From: Zygnema circumcarinatum
Lineage: Eukaryota > Streptophyta > Zygnematophyceae > Zygnematales > Zygnemataceae
Direction: 5' to 3'
Length of the DNA: 64,000 bases
Assembly (NCBI GenBank): GCA_037447605.1
Contig: CM074818.1
Location: 1,180,339 to 1,244,338 of the forward strand
The position numbers and the translations under genes were made by a program. Positions 1 through 11,389 of this stretch are shown in pieces. The notes beneath the pieces were generated by a model. That model was not told the origin of the DNA. It did no database searches and saw nothing but the letters and a program-made list of their open reading frames with translations. Position 1 is the stretch's first letter; the number at the start of each line of letters is the position of its first letter.

Positions 1-301
1 TCCACTTCGCACCTTCAAAACTAGCCTTACCGTTCAATCAGTCCGCTATGAGTATCTTGACCAGCCGAGTATCTTGTTAATGCAGACTTATCAACTGGAA
101 GATTCATGCAGGATATGTCAAGGAAAAGGTATATAAAAGTGCAACAGTGAACCTCAGTGCTGTGCACAGATTTTCTCAGTTCTGAAAATTTACCATCCAT
201 CTACCGAAGTAAGATAAAACCTTCCAATGTCTCACAGAGCTACACTCATAACGACCCAACCTCCAGCACCCGTGGCAAAAAAAAAAGGGGTCAATGCCTA
301 C

Positions 302-2290
302 CCGGAAGCGTCAACATGAGGAGTTCAGATTCAGGCAGCGTTCCGAAGCTCTTTGACTGCCAGTTGTAGCTAATTTGGAACTGCCCAATGCTTATGTCAC
401 ATCCTGTCGGATAAACCGAACTGTAGTAGTCAAGAATACTCTCTGCAGAATACTGGTTTGCGGGCAAGAGAGCCACGCGGATCACTCCAGTGAAAGGGGC
501 TGCAGCAGAAATCGTAGTGGACGTGTTGAGAGAGGAAACTGAAACATTGAAGGGCTCGGATGAATAAATCAACCATGTCTGTAAGATGGGCAAAAAATTC
601 GTCCATCATGCAACAGACATTAGTCATCCATCATTAGGAAAAGTATTTCCAATAGACTGTGGATTCAGAAAAGAAGGAAAGTCGACGCATAAAAATCAGA
701 GAAACAGATATTTGACAATAGTGACACAGACTACTCCCAAGAATGTGCGAAGGTCAGGATGCCATAGGCGCACCATGACAAGAGACTGAGGGACAATCCA
801 GCAGCGGTTCATCTCACCAATCCGCTGCTAAATTCGGCTTTGTATCTGCTGCCAGCTGAATCGGAAGTGAAGTTAATCAACGTATACATCGTAGTGAAGA
901 CAGGTGTGGCGCCAACGAGGATGAAGGTGAGGTATGGACTGCCCCGGACTAGAGGAACAGTCAGAACGTCACTCCATTGGAACGTGACGCTGAGCTTGTC
1001 GTATGCAGCAATTGTGGGAGAGGGCAGACCCTCTGCCACTGTCAATATCAGGTCCCTCATGAAGGCCTACAGGAAATCCCGACCAGAGGTAAAGGATAAG
1101 TGAAAGGTTTATGATCCGAAGCTGCACAGAAGGTAAGCTGCCAACAGAACAATTCGGCAAGTGAACATTGGACAGCGAAAGTGCTTTCTAAGTCAGACAT
1201 GTACAACTGAACTCAGTGAAAAGGAAGGCCTGTAGAACAGCATGGGATCAGCACGACGAAATTAAACTCACAAAGCCAGCAACTATTACGGCAAAAAGAA
1301 AAAAATGCACAAGATGAAAGGCAGAAAAGACCGGACAAGACTGGGAAAATGAAGTCAGGTTAGGTAGAAACAGTTTATATATTTGCATACACGGTAATCG
1401 GAATCAACAAGTCATAGTGAAAAACCATAGCAAATGCAAATAAAGTAATGAAAAATGATGGATACAAAATCAAAGCAACTAAAAAATCAAAGACAGACTT
1501 CAACGAGTTAACCGCGTAACCGCAGAAAAACCACGAAAGGGTCAAACCTGCTACTTGACAGATTAGTAGTCATCTTTGCCAGGAATTATCCTACTCCTTT
1601 AAACCATGTCATCCAAAGCCAACCTAGGCAATAGAAATAAATCATTTGATATTAGCAATAATAAAATTAGTACCTGAGTTACCATCGCTGAAGTCGCTAT
1701 CCGTCGAGGGTAACCAAAAGCAACGCCGGATGAACCCAACTGAACCAGATAAGGCGAGATCAACTCCGGCGAGGCTCCCGCATTCAAAACATAGTTTTGC
1801 CAAAAAGAGTTTGTTGGAAAGGGCGGCTGCCAGTGAGTTCACGAAGTTTGGAAGACATGAAATAAGTAGCCTTACATTCCAAGACAGTTTCCAGATCACT
1901 TTTCAAGCGAGAGAGAGATTTACAGACATCTAGCAATATGTCAGCGAGACTACTCTTGCGCACAGCTAAAAGTAATGCTCTTTCCAGGACTTGTGAGCAA
2001 AAAATTGAGGCTTTTTAAGAAAAATAAAATGTTTGAGCAAAATAGGAAGCGCTCCTCATCACTGGCCTTACCTTGCCTGAAGTCATACGGGAGGGACATC
2101 AAGTGCTTTCACGATGTCCCCTCGCAAGTCCTAACTACAGCTCCAACGAGCGAAGATGAAGAAATGCTTTAAACGAGAGGCTCGGAGAAATGTGGCATTG
2201 TGATGAGCTCACCGAAAGGTTAGACGCAATAAATGGAGTCGGTGGAGGTGCAACAGTGGACGCGATGGCCGGAAACCCTGGAACTGCCAT
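302..2290 (-). CDS. Glycoside hydrolase family 81 endo-beta-1,3-glucanase, 5' part (gene continues past the left edge)
   Basis: Seen: four minus-strand exons, 2213-2290, 1674-1826, 818-1066 and 302-578, with AG/GT borders and compatible phases (0,0,0, then 1). They join to about 252 residues. Landmarks in order are a STVAPPPTPFIASNL stretch, FPTNSFWQNYVL followed by SPYLVQ, VPLVRGSPYLT, then TGVIRVALLP and DYYSSVYPTG. Known: this is the order of the N-terminal beta-sandwich of GH81 laminarinases from plants and fungi, which hydrolyse beta-1,3-glucan (callose or laminarin type). The catalytic alpha/alpha domain would lie beyond the window, so activity cannot be judged. The start at 2290 is the first ATG of exon 1. 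An ATG at 2604 in good context opens a long frame, so an extra 5' exon is possible. I could not place the next exon below 302. Confidence 0.9.
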
Positions 2291-5200
2291 GATTCCCCTC
2301 CCAGAAGGAAAAAAAGCTGGTTCCGCAAAAACAATGCGGTTATTGCAGGAACATGAAGATGGATTTCGTCAGCTTCTTCGACGCTATCGCAGGCCAATAG
2401 TGGAACAGGAAAAACCACGGAGGCAGTCGCCCTTGTGCAGTCGGCCTTCCCATCCTTCAGAGAAGAAATACGAAAGCAATCCGCCCCCAAGGCCAGCGGC
2501 TCCCCTTTCGAGGCAGAAAGTGGCGAGGCCGAATTCTCCCACGAACACGAGCCGGCCCGAGGAGGCGGAGCGCCTCCCAGCGCGTGCCTGCCCTCCTCCG
2601 CCATGGCGGCTCCGCCCCGGCCCGCGTCGCTGCTCTAATCTCCGCGGAAGCGCCGCGCCGACGGGCTGACGGCTCGGCTCGACTGGTCCGCAGCCCAGCC
2701 AAGCACCGCCTGGTTTTTGAAAACCGGTTTGAGGCGGGAAACTAATAACTGGTAATTTGGGCGAGCGAGCGTCTGCGCTTGCCTGGATCTTGATGGCGTT
2801 CATGGCCATGGCAGCGGTCGGACGATGGAGGGTTGGAGGTTGCTCCGACCGACAGACCGCTGGAATAGCCTTGCGGGCCCCGAATGCTCGTTTCTAACTT
2901 CTTCTTTTCAGCTTACAAGACGGACTGAGTAACGACAGGAACAAGAATGGCTTCCTCGAAACCTGAGTACTATCTGAGTATTAGGTGCTTGTCTCCACGT
3001 AAGCGTGCAAGCGCACAGGCCCTCTCGTGCAGTCACATAACCTGCCGCACGGTGCAACCCAAGCAGCGGCACAGCCTTCGTATTTGGAGACGGGGTGGCG
3101 TCCTGGGCTTGCGAACTCTGTGGCAATGCACAATTGTTGCAGCTCTGTGATTGTATAGCTGCTCAAGCGAAGCCATGGTTGCAAACAGGACATCAGGATA
3201 GAACAACCATGTAGAAAATAGGGCGAGTCAATCTTGCGAAAATAGTCCACGTGGAAAGAGAAACCTTCAGCGTGACAAGCATTAAATATTCCATCTCCGT
3301 AGTCTATTTCTTTTTGTATTTGTCCATCTCGCCCACGGAAGTGCAAAGAACATTTTTTCTGTTTAACTAGGTCTCGATCTCGGTTCAGGAGTGCGACACT
3401 TCTCCCAAAGACCAGTGACGGATCCAGGATTTTTTCTCAGAGGGGAACTAAGCCCAATCTGAGGGTAGGCTAAGCCCAATTTCAGCAAAAAATACATAAG
3501 ATAAAATTCAAAAAAGTTGAAATTTCAAAATCTCAGGGGGAACTTAGCCCCCAGACTCGTATACGTGGGTCCGCCACTCCCGAAGACGGCATTTTTTTGC
3601 CGTATTCTTTGCAAGATGGACACCGCTATTGTAAAAGCAAGACTACTGACGTATCATTTATGCGAACTGGTCCTCAGATAACGAAGGATGAGTATCGACT
3701 TGCTCTTTTATCGTCAAGCGACTGTACACAAACTCTAAAAAAACGAAGATTCGGAAGTTCTTCAGTATGGACTCGCGGCCTTCTGCCTGCTGAGGGGAGG
3801 GGGAGGGGAAGGGGGAAAGGAAGGGAGGGAGGGTCTCCCTCCCTCCCTCCGCCGCAGTCCCCCGGACAATCGCTGGCCGGCCGAGTCCTCAACGAACGAG
3901 AGCATGCGCCAGGCGGACTTGGAGGGCAGACTAACAGACCAGAGTATTGACTCTTGAGTCCACAGGACGGTGCCGTAACCGGGCGGACGGACGGACGGGT
4001 GTGAATCCGGATCCGCAATTAGCTGGAATCCGCAAGTGTGAGGGAACAGCTTGAACATTTAGAACGACGAAAAAAGTTCACATGTTCAACTGTTCAAATC
4101 CACGCCTCTGAATCTTATTGTCAATCCATTTGAATCAGGTTATTATGAGAAGTAATTACCTTAACACGCGTTTTAAAGTGTTCCAAAAGGTTAGTTTACG
4201 GTATTGCAGAGCTCTTATGTGCGTCTCCATCATGAGATCAGTGCCGATTCTATATACTTCTGGTTCGTCTAAGTAAGCAGGTTGTAGTACGATGGCCTCC
4301 GTGCGCAGGACAAAAACTAAAAACCCCAATGGGATCTGACAAGGGATTACGGTACAGCGAAATCTCGCCAGAAAACGGAGTGTAAGACTCGTGGACTCAC
4401 TGTTTTCTTGCTCTTTTGCTCTTTTCTTTTCTGCTCTGCTCTCTGTGATTCAGTCGATGTTGCCAACCTGCTCTGAAGAATGCAGAATCGCCGAATGTCG
4501 TCAAGTCAGTGAAAGAGTAAGCGAGTGATCTGAATCAGGCTCTGCCAGCTAGCTAGCTCCTGATACGCCCATTGTACGTGGACTTGTCCTCCAATGCCTC
4601 GATGTTCCTTCCTCTCCTGCTCCTTTGCGACCAGTTCCTCGTGGTTCCCCCTGCTGCTTTTGTCCATGTACATTCGATGGCCTCGCCATCATGCGATCAA
4701 TGCCCCTCCCTCTTTTCTCCACCCGCACTCCAGATTCAGGTTGGGGCGCAGGACGGCCCGCGATTCCATGCCACGGTACATCGCAGATCTGAGATTCCCC
4801 CAACGCCAATTCCACGAGTGATTCACGTGCGCATGCTGATGTGCGGACGCAGTCACATGTCCCATGACATGACATCATGACATACCATGACATGACATCA
4901 TGACATGGCCCCTCAGTCGGGCCGGACGCCGCGCAACAACAAAATCTTCCCGATTTTAGGGTTTGCAGGGTGCATCCGTCCGTCGGAGACTCTTAGCAGA
5001 GCCAGGCAGACCGCCGCCCGCCGTTGATTTCAAGCGAAGGACCAAGCGACGCGGAATCTACCGTGGAGGAAGGACCCGGCGAGGTTAGCACTGCCTTCCA
5101 CATTTCCGCTGCGCGGTTCTATGATCATGCGGCCAGTTGGCTCCGGGAGCCTGACAGATCCACCTCATCCTATCTTCCATTCGCGAATCTCGACCGTCCA

Positions 5201-6503
5201 TCTCAATCTTCTGAACGCCAACACCGATGCCCTCATCTCACCGTAAACACCAACGGCCATTCTTCTACAACGTACAGATTTTCGACTTTTTATTTTTTCA
5301 TGTTGTCGGGCGGCATCCTAAAAAAATAGGACAAAAAAATGCTAGGAGCACAGGGCAAACAACCAATAGTCAGACTTCTGTTCGACGGCCTAGTGAATAA
5401 ACTTTATCTCTCAACTAAGAGTGCAGTGCTCAGATTCACTGATGTAAACGGGAGTAGAGTGAAATCGATGAATGAAATCCATAACGGCACGATTGTCTCC
5501 AGAAGACTCTACTTTCCGCTAAATTAATTCCCTCCACTCAATGCAGAGTCATGAAAAGCCAACTCGGAGAATCCACAGAAACAAGACACTGACAGATGCT
5601 AGAAGGCAGGATATGAGGACACATACGACAGGACATTTCACGCGGCACAGAGCTATTGACCCTGTATCGGCAGTACATCGGTTGGCTTCATTATATTCCT
5701 TAATCAATCCGTTCACAATATTGAGCACGTTAACGCTTCAAGGGAACTCATCTGGTCTGCTAAAGGAATGCGAACACCGAAAACAGGAACCTCATCCAAG
5801 CCACAACCGCTTAAACATTGAAAGGCCACCTATCACTACCACACATGATAAAAAAAACATGTATCCACTGCATAAAGCCCAGATATATATTCAGTGTCCA
5901 AAACACAAAATGACACATCTTATTGAAGATAACAATTGCCACCTAGACGCCGCAGTGTACACTTGAAGCAGCCTGGCGAGACCGCTTCGATCTAGAGCTG
6001 CGTTACCTGATTCGAATCAATTACAAACTGCAAGTTGGCACCTACTTTATACAGCTGGACAGCAAGAATGATCAATCCAGGTAAAATAATACCGGTATCG
6101 ACGAGCTTTCAAAAACACTGACACTAGCACCTCGTTTAAGACTACACAAGCTGCCGTTTCAGATTGCGCCTTAACTATCGACATAAAAAACGCGCAGTTC
6201 ACCGGCCCGTCAGCGGCGAACTCCAGCAGACCTCTACCAGAACTCCTACCCTCACAAAGATAGCTGTGTACAAGACACGCCGTTCCACTCCGCCAAATAA
6301 GGTCAGGTCGCAGGGCCGCTCCCAGGGACTCACACACTGCTGGGCGCAGCATGCTCGATCCTCTGCAGACAAGCCGTGCGACCCTAACAGAAACTCCAAA
6401 ATATATATGGCTCTATGCACATTGCACGGGCAGGCACCGCGCCTCAGCCGGGTTTGATGACGAGGGGGAAAAAAAGCCCTCCACTCTAACACTAGGAACA
6501 GAC
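2291..6503. other. Intergenic stretch upstream of GH81, no supported gene
   Basis: About 2430-2900 is CpG-rich and probably the GH81 promoter and 5' UTR. It includes GGCGGGAAA at 2733-2741, an E2F-like site in reverse orientation. At 3410-3580 the phrase 'aagccc/ttagccc ... gggtccgccactcccg' resembles plant transposon ends but has no clear partner. 3785-3860 is a G/C-rich low-complexity run. 4595-4715 holds a copy of the dispersed short repeat family annotated separately. 4860-4910 repeats CATGACATGACATCATGA. ORFs of 70-140 codons here lack family features or consistent splice sites. Confidence 0.6.
4595..4715 (+). repeat. Copy of the dispersed repeat family, partial
   Basis: The body CCTTTGCGACCAGTTCCTCG, then TGGTTCCCC, GTCCATGTACATTCGATGG, CCTCGCCATCATGCGATCAA follows the same order as the copies at 9376-9450 and 36500-36600. 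The left half is absent or too diverged to align by eye. Confidence 0.55.
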
Positions 6504-7271
6504 CTCGCAGTAGTACACGTAGCGTAAATGGTCTGACACGGAACCATGCCGGCCGTCCCACCCAGTCTGGTGCTGCCCCGCTCGTGCATGAAGCGCACAT
6601 CCTTCACAATAGGATTCCCAGCGCGGCTGGGAGGTGACGCACAGAAGGGCGGGGAGCAGGCTGGGACGCCACCGTCATTTGACGTCACAAATTTGTTCTG
6701 AGAGGAGTATAAAATGAGAAAATGAGAACAGCATCCGAAGGTTCGGTAAAAACGTAGATTGAAGAGAGAGCGACGCAGATACACAAGGTGAGGAAGTACC
6801 CTAGGTCACGAATCCTCACCTTGCAGAGGAAGATGTCTAGGATTTCACGACCGATTTCCTCGTCACAACGGTTTGGCACACTGCATGATCGGAGCAGGAA
6901 CACGTGCAGGCGTCAATATCACGTGGGCAAGCACAGCGGCATCATCCAGAAATGAATCTCATCACGGGACAGTCCAGTCGCTCCCCATCGCGCACAGACG
7001 ACGCATCACAGAGACGTAGCGAGAAACAAAACACCAACAGACCAGGGCTAGAGCCAGCAGCAAAAAAAGTTGGAAGAAAAAAACCCCGGAAGTGATAGAT
7101 ATGACGTAACAACGGCATGTGGCCTCACCTGCGGCGCCTTCTAGACTTGACAACATCCGCAGCGCATTCAGGAGCAGCTCCAAGGCGAACAGCCCGAGGA
7201 TACACTACTGCCTCCTCTCCGTTTTCCTTCCTGCATCCTGTCGCAGCCCGCATGCGCCTCCTCTCGTGCAT
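6504..7271 (-). CDS. Possible unrecognised spliced gene, partial
   Basis: Seen: three minus-strand exons, 7129-7271 (ATG at 7271), 6820-6880 and 6504-6626, with GT-AG borders and phases that fit (2, then 0, then 0). They give an open 109-residue frame. It starts MHERRRMRAATGC, has a basic KSRRRR patch, then RCDEEIGREILDIFLCK, and a Cys/His-rich part (WESYCEGCALHA ... HLRYVYYCE). I do not recognise the family. The cysteine pairs could bind metal, but that is guesswork. Further 3' exons below 6504 were not resolved; frames at 6047-6352 are candidates. Three consecutive compatible exons are better than chance, yet codon use in this CpG-rich stretch is biased and could open frames. Treat it as a hypothesis. 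Confidence 0.28.
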
Positions 7272-8065
7272 GTCGGACCCGCAGCAGTCGAGTCCTCTGC
7301 AAGCGGCGACCTGCTGCAGCGCAGCCAGGGCGAGACCGGGGCCTCCACGTCCCGACAGAAAGTAACTTATTTACACTCAGGCCGGCCCAGACCCCGCTCC
7401 AGCACTCAGTCCCGAGTGCGCTGCCACTTATCGGGACGAAAAGCGCATCAGCGGCTTTCAGCAGCGGCGGCAAGTACAGCAGCCGCTGGGTCCGCCCGCC
7501 ATGGCCGGCCGCAGGCAGGCAGGGAGTCAGACGGCAGGGCAGAACGTGGGGCGCGTCTGGCACGACCTCCCTCCCTCCACCCCGCCCCTCCCGCGCGGCC
7601 GATAGATATCTGCAGCAGGGCCTGCGACGCGCGGCCGCCGTGCGCGACGACGTGCGACTCCGTGCGACTACCCGCTGCGACCGCCCCGCGCACCTACCCG
7701 CCCACGGCTCCTCCTCGCGGGCGACGTCGCAGCACCGAGGGACGTCAGTCGCAGGAAGTCGCCAGGCGAGTCGCCAGGGCCTGGAGCGACTGGCGGAGGG
7801 CGGGCCTGCGATCTGCGTGCGATTTGGGCGGGGCGGGCAGATTCGGACTTTTGCGAGCGGCGAGCAAATCTGGCGGCACGGGCGGGCGGCCCACAGGGCG
7901 GCGGGGGGGGGGGGGCGCCCATTGGCTGTGGTACGGCCCGGGGCGGGGCGAGCCGGGGCGGGAGTAGGCATCGTTAGATAAGAGAATTTCCATAAGACAA
8001 GGAAATAGGGAACTGGCATTCCCATAAAATTCGTTTGTAACTCCATTAAGGGATGATTTCGAGAG

Positions 8066-8113
8066 ACGAGGATGTGGCATTGATATCACGATGACGATGA
8101 TGCCATCAAATGG
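8066..8113 (+). repeat. Terminal fragment of dispersed repeat family (left-end type)
   Basis: The segment GGATGTGGCATTGATATCAC, followed by GATGACGATGATGCCATCAAATGG, matches in order the left end of the element at 9186-9450. It also matches the reverse complement of the right ends near 12755-12780 and 36545-36602. No right-hand partner was found nearby, so it is a solo or truncated end. Confidence 0.5.
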
Positions 8114-9185
8114 TCAATAGCATAATTTTGAGTTTCATTCAAGGGAATGAAGGGATTTGCAAAGTTTCTGTACTTTATTTGTAATATTTTCGTACTATTT
8201 CTCTACTTTTTTGTACTTTCTTTGTACTTTGGACGAAGTTTTTGTCTCATAGAAACCTTCGAATGTCATCACATAATCACTATTTCTCTCAGTGGACATA
8301 CCCACTAATGTTTCTCGCCATACAGAGTTGCTGCATAAAGAAGCCAAGGACTTCACCAATGCTTTAAGCATCAACTCGCCAGTCAACCAATGGCAATGCC
8401 AACAACTGAAATCTATGCACAAGCCCTTGAACTGAGAAACGTACACAAGGCCTGCTGTTTGAGTCCCGAGCAGGTGACCTTGAGACCAAACTTGTTTTCA
8501 TGTCCTTGTTGGAACTTCCCAAACGTCTTCGTCGTCTACGCCTCATTACGTTTTTCTTTTCTATTTTTTTTTCATATTGAAGGGGCGGCTTCTATTAAGG
8601 GAAAATTTTGAGTTTCGCTCAAGGGATTTAAGGGATTTTTTCAAAAAATTCCTTATTTGACGATGCCTGGGCGGGAGGCCGTCCGGGCGGGGTGCGCCCC
8701 GCCCCGGTCGAGCCGGTTTCGCCTAAACGACAAGGCGGGCTACGATTTTCCTGCCACGCAAAAGCCTGTCCTGCCTACAGTTCACATGTTTTTCCGAGCT
8801 GGCGCGCTGCGCTTGGCGCGACCTGGGGGAGGGTGGATATATCTGAAATCGCAGCCGTTGCAGGAGGTACGGACGGAGATTCTCCAGTGCAATCGGACGG
8901 CGACCGGGCACCCTTTACTTATGACACGCCGGGGCGACCTGGCGAGGTGCCAACTGCGGCGGCGGCTGCTGGCTGCAGAACGGGGAAAGGCGGCGGCACT
9001 GCAGTTCCATGCTCCCTGTAGTTGCTGCTGCGCCCGTCACAGGACACGGCGGCACAGCAAACAGAACGCTGTTCCATGACACGTTCGCCGTCCCGCCGTC
9101 CTCGTGGAGGGTTGCCGTGGGGAACATAGAACACGGGCGGGCTCGCACTGGTCACGTGACGCCGCTACACGGCACAACAGGGACA

Positions 9186-9450
9186 GAGGGATGTGGCATT
9201 GGACTCATGGTGGGGATGATGCCATCATCAACAACAACATTGTGACTTCATAGGCAGCCAATGGAGTGGAGTGGAGTGGAGTCACTCGTACTCTCGCGGC
9301 TGCTTCAAGGGAGGGCTTGAAGCGTTGTTGAGCCGAGGCGTAGTTTTCCGCTCTTCGCTTTTTTATTTTCTGTTTAGGTCCTTTGCGACCAATTCCTCGT
9401 GGTTCCCCATGCTGATTTTGCCCATGAACATCGTGAGACCAATGCTTCAT
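9186..9450 (+). mobile_element. Dispersed MITE-like repeat, near-complete copy
   Basis: The left end reads GGATGTGGCATTGGACTCAT and continues into GATGATGCCATCA. The right end, read in reverse, is GGATGAAGCATTGGTCTCAC. The ends are therefore inverted over roughly 24 bp with mismatches. Between them is the family body (GCTGCTTCAAGGGAGGGCTT; GAGCCGAGGCG; CCTTTGCGACCAATTCCTCG; TGGTTCCCCATGCTGATTTT), shared with copies near 4.6, 12.7, 13.1 and 36.5 kb. No protein is encoded. The size of about 265 bp and inverted ends fit a non-autonomous DNA transposon. I could not fix a target duplication. Confidence 0.6.
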
Positions 9451-10061
9451 CCCCTCGTACTCCAAACCGTCAGTACAGTACCCACTGCAGTACAGTAGTC
9501 CTAGCGCGCGGCTGGCCCATCCAATCTTGGGCCTCCGCCGGCGTGCGTGCGTGCACTTGCTGCGCCTCAACAATGAGCGCGATGACGCGGAGCCCCGCGA
9601 TACGGAGCGTATCGCCCATAGATGAAAGGACAAATTCGATTCGCTCCTCTGATTGCAGCTCGGATTCTTCACGAAGCGTCGCAAGCAGCCGCCAATGAGG
9701 GATGCTGGCTTACCATATCAAGATCCTCTCAGATTGCTCTCGTATGATTGCTAGGAAATCTTGCGAGAAGATTGTGCTTTGAGACTGCCTGCTGCCACCT
9801 TTTCTGAAGAATGCGGAGCCGCTGCATGTGAGTACTGTACTGACTTAGTGAGAGATACGGTAGGCTAGATCTGCCAGTCAGCTTCTGATAGGCCGCTGAC
9901 CTCAAGTCCTTGACCACCGATGCTTGGATACAGCTGTGCCTGTATGATTAAACGGGCGACGGAGAAACGCCACCGAATGTGAGTTCCAGGTTATTAGGGT
10001 CTCCATGTAGAAGAAGCCGTTTCCTGAGGTTTTACACATCTTTGAGGAGAGATAATTAAAA

Positions 10062-11259
10062 GGAGAACTATATACCGCCCCCCTTTTTTGGTTATCCCGC
10101 CACTGTTTTTTTGAAATCCGGCCCTCCCATTTCGGCTATTCTGCCCCCCTCCCCCATTTTGGATATTTCGGGAGGAGATCGCCCCCCTGTTTTGAATATT
10201 TGTTCCCCTCCCCTGCCCTCACCCTCCCCTTCCCTCCCCTGCCCTCCCCCTCCCCTTCCCTCCCCTCCCCNNNNNNNNNNCCTGCCCACCCCTCCCTTCC
10301 CTTCTTCCTCTCGGTTTGCGAGTTTTTCTATATTTAGGAACTTTTTATTCTCTTTTTATCCTTTTTCTTTTGGTGGGTGTGAAGCTCTGTCATGATGTAA
10401 TGGTTGGCTTGCTTGCTTGCTCTCTCTTCTCTCTCTCTCTCTTTCTCTCTCTCTCTCCTCAGTCTTTCTCTCCCCTACTCTCTCCTCTGCTCATTCTCTC
10501 TCTCTCCTTTGCTCTCTCCTGTGCTCTCTCCTCTAGTCTCTCTCTCCTTTGCTCTCTCTTGTGCTCTCTCCTCTAGTCTCTCTCTCCTTTGCTCTCACTC
10601 TACTCACTCTCTCTCTCTCGTTTGCTCTCTCCTCTGCTCATTCTCTCTCTCCTTTGCTCTCTCCTCTAGTCTCTCTCTCCTCTACTCTCACTCCTCTGCT
10701 CTTTCTCTCTCCTCTATACTCTCTCTCCTCGGCTCTCGCTCCTTTGCTCTCTCTCTCTTCTCTCTCCTTTGCTCTCTCCTGTAGTCTCTCTCCTCTGCTC
10801 TCACTCTGCTCTCTCTCTCTCTCTCTCTTTCTCCCTCTCTTTCTCTCTTTCTCTCTCTCTCTCCTCTGCTCTCTCTCCTCTGCTCTCTCTCCTCTAGTCT
10901 TTCTCTCCTCTACTCTCTCTCCTTTGCTTTCTCTTGTGCTCTCTACTCTAGTCTCTCTCTCGTTTGCTCTCACTCCTCTGCTCATTCTCTCTCTCCTTTG
11001 CTCTCTCCTGTGCTCTCTACTCTAGTCTCTCTCCTTTGCTCTCACTCCTCTGCTCACTCTCTTTCTCTCCTTTGCGCTCTCTCTCGAACCTTGCGCTGAT
11101 GTGTGAGAAGGAGAAAACGGGGGGGAAATATCCAAAATGGGGGGGGGGGGGCGGGATATTTCAAAACAGGGGGCAGAATAGCCGAAATGGGAGGGTCGGA
11201 TTTCAAAAAAACAGTGGCGGGATAACCAAAAAGGGGGGGGGGGCGGTATATAGTTCTCC
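10062..11259. mobile_element. 1.2 kb terminal-inverted-repeat element with 9-bp target duplication (non-autonomous)
   Basis: Left flank 10053-10061 and right flank 11260-11268 are both TAATTAAAA, a perfect 9-bp direct repeat. The element starts GGAGAACTATATACCGCCCC at 10062 and ends with its reverse complement at 11259. The inverted repeats run about 150 bp (10062-10215 against 11108-11259) through GGTTATCCCGCCACTG and CCCATTTCGGCTATTCTG, differing mostly in homopolymer length. The interior (about 10410-11090) is a degenerate CT microsatellite built from TCTCCTTTGCTCTC-like units, with no transposase. A 9-bp duplication is typical of Mutator-like and Merlin-like elements. I cannot choose between them from the ends alone. 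It contains a 10-base assembly gap. Confidence 0.85.
10271..10280. other. Assembly gap (10 N)
   Basis: Ten N's interrupt a C-rich stretch at the inner edge of the left inverted repeat. The true size of this part of the element is therefore unknown. Confidence 0.99.
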
Positions 11260-11389
11260 TAATTAAAAGGAAAATTAGAGAGGATGTTGCATTCATGCTG
11301 CAGGCGCCGTTTCTATGCTCACGTTTTGAATGGAGGTCCGTTAAATGGCATGCGCAAGATGAATGAGAGTGGGCTGTCGTTCTGTCGTA

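Noticed and set aside
5541-5966. 141-codon frame, His/Thr-rich
   Set aside because: No recognisable motif, no supporting splice pattern, and neighbouring frames are similarly open.
7119-8046. Overlapping open frames of 282 (+) and 292 (-) codons
   Set aside because: Both lie in a GC-rich CpG-island-like block where stops are scarce. They are Arg/Pro/Ala-rich without any domain, and two overlapping antisense genes are unlikely.
10404-11025. Ser/Leu-rich frames across the CT repeat
   Set aside because: Translation of a microsatellite inside a transposable element.
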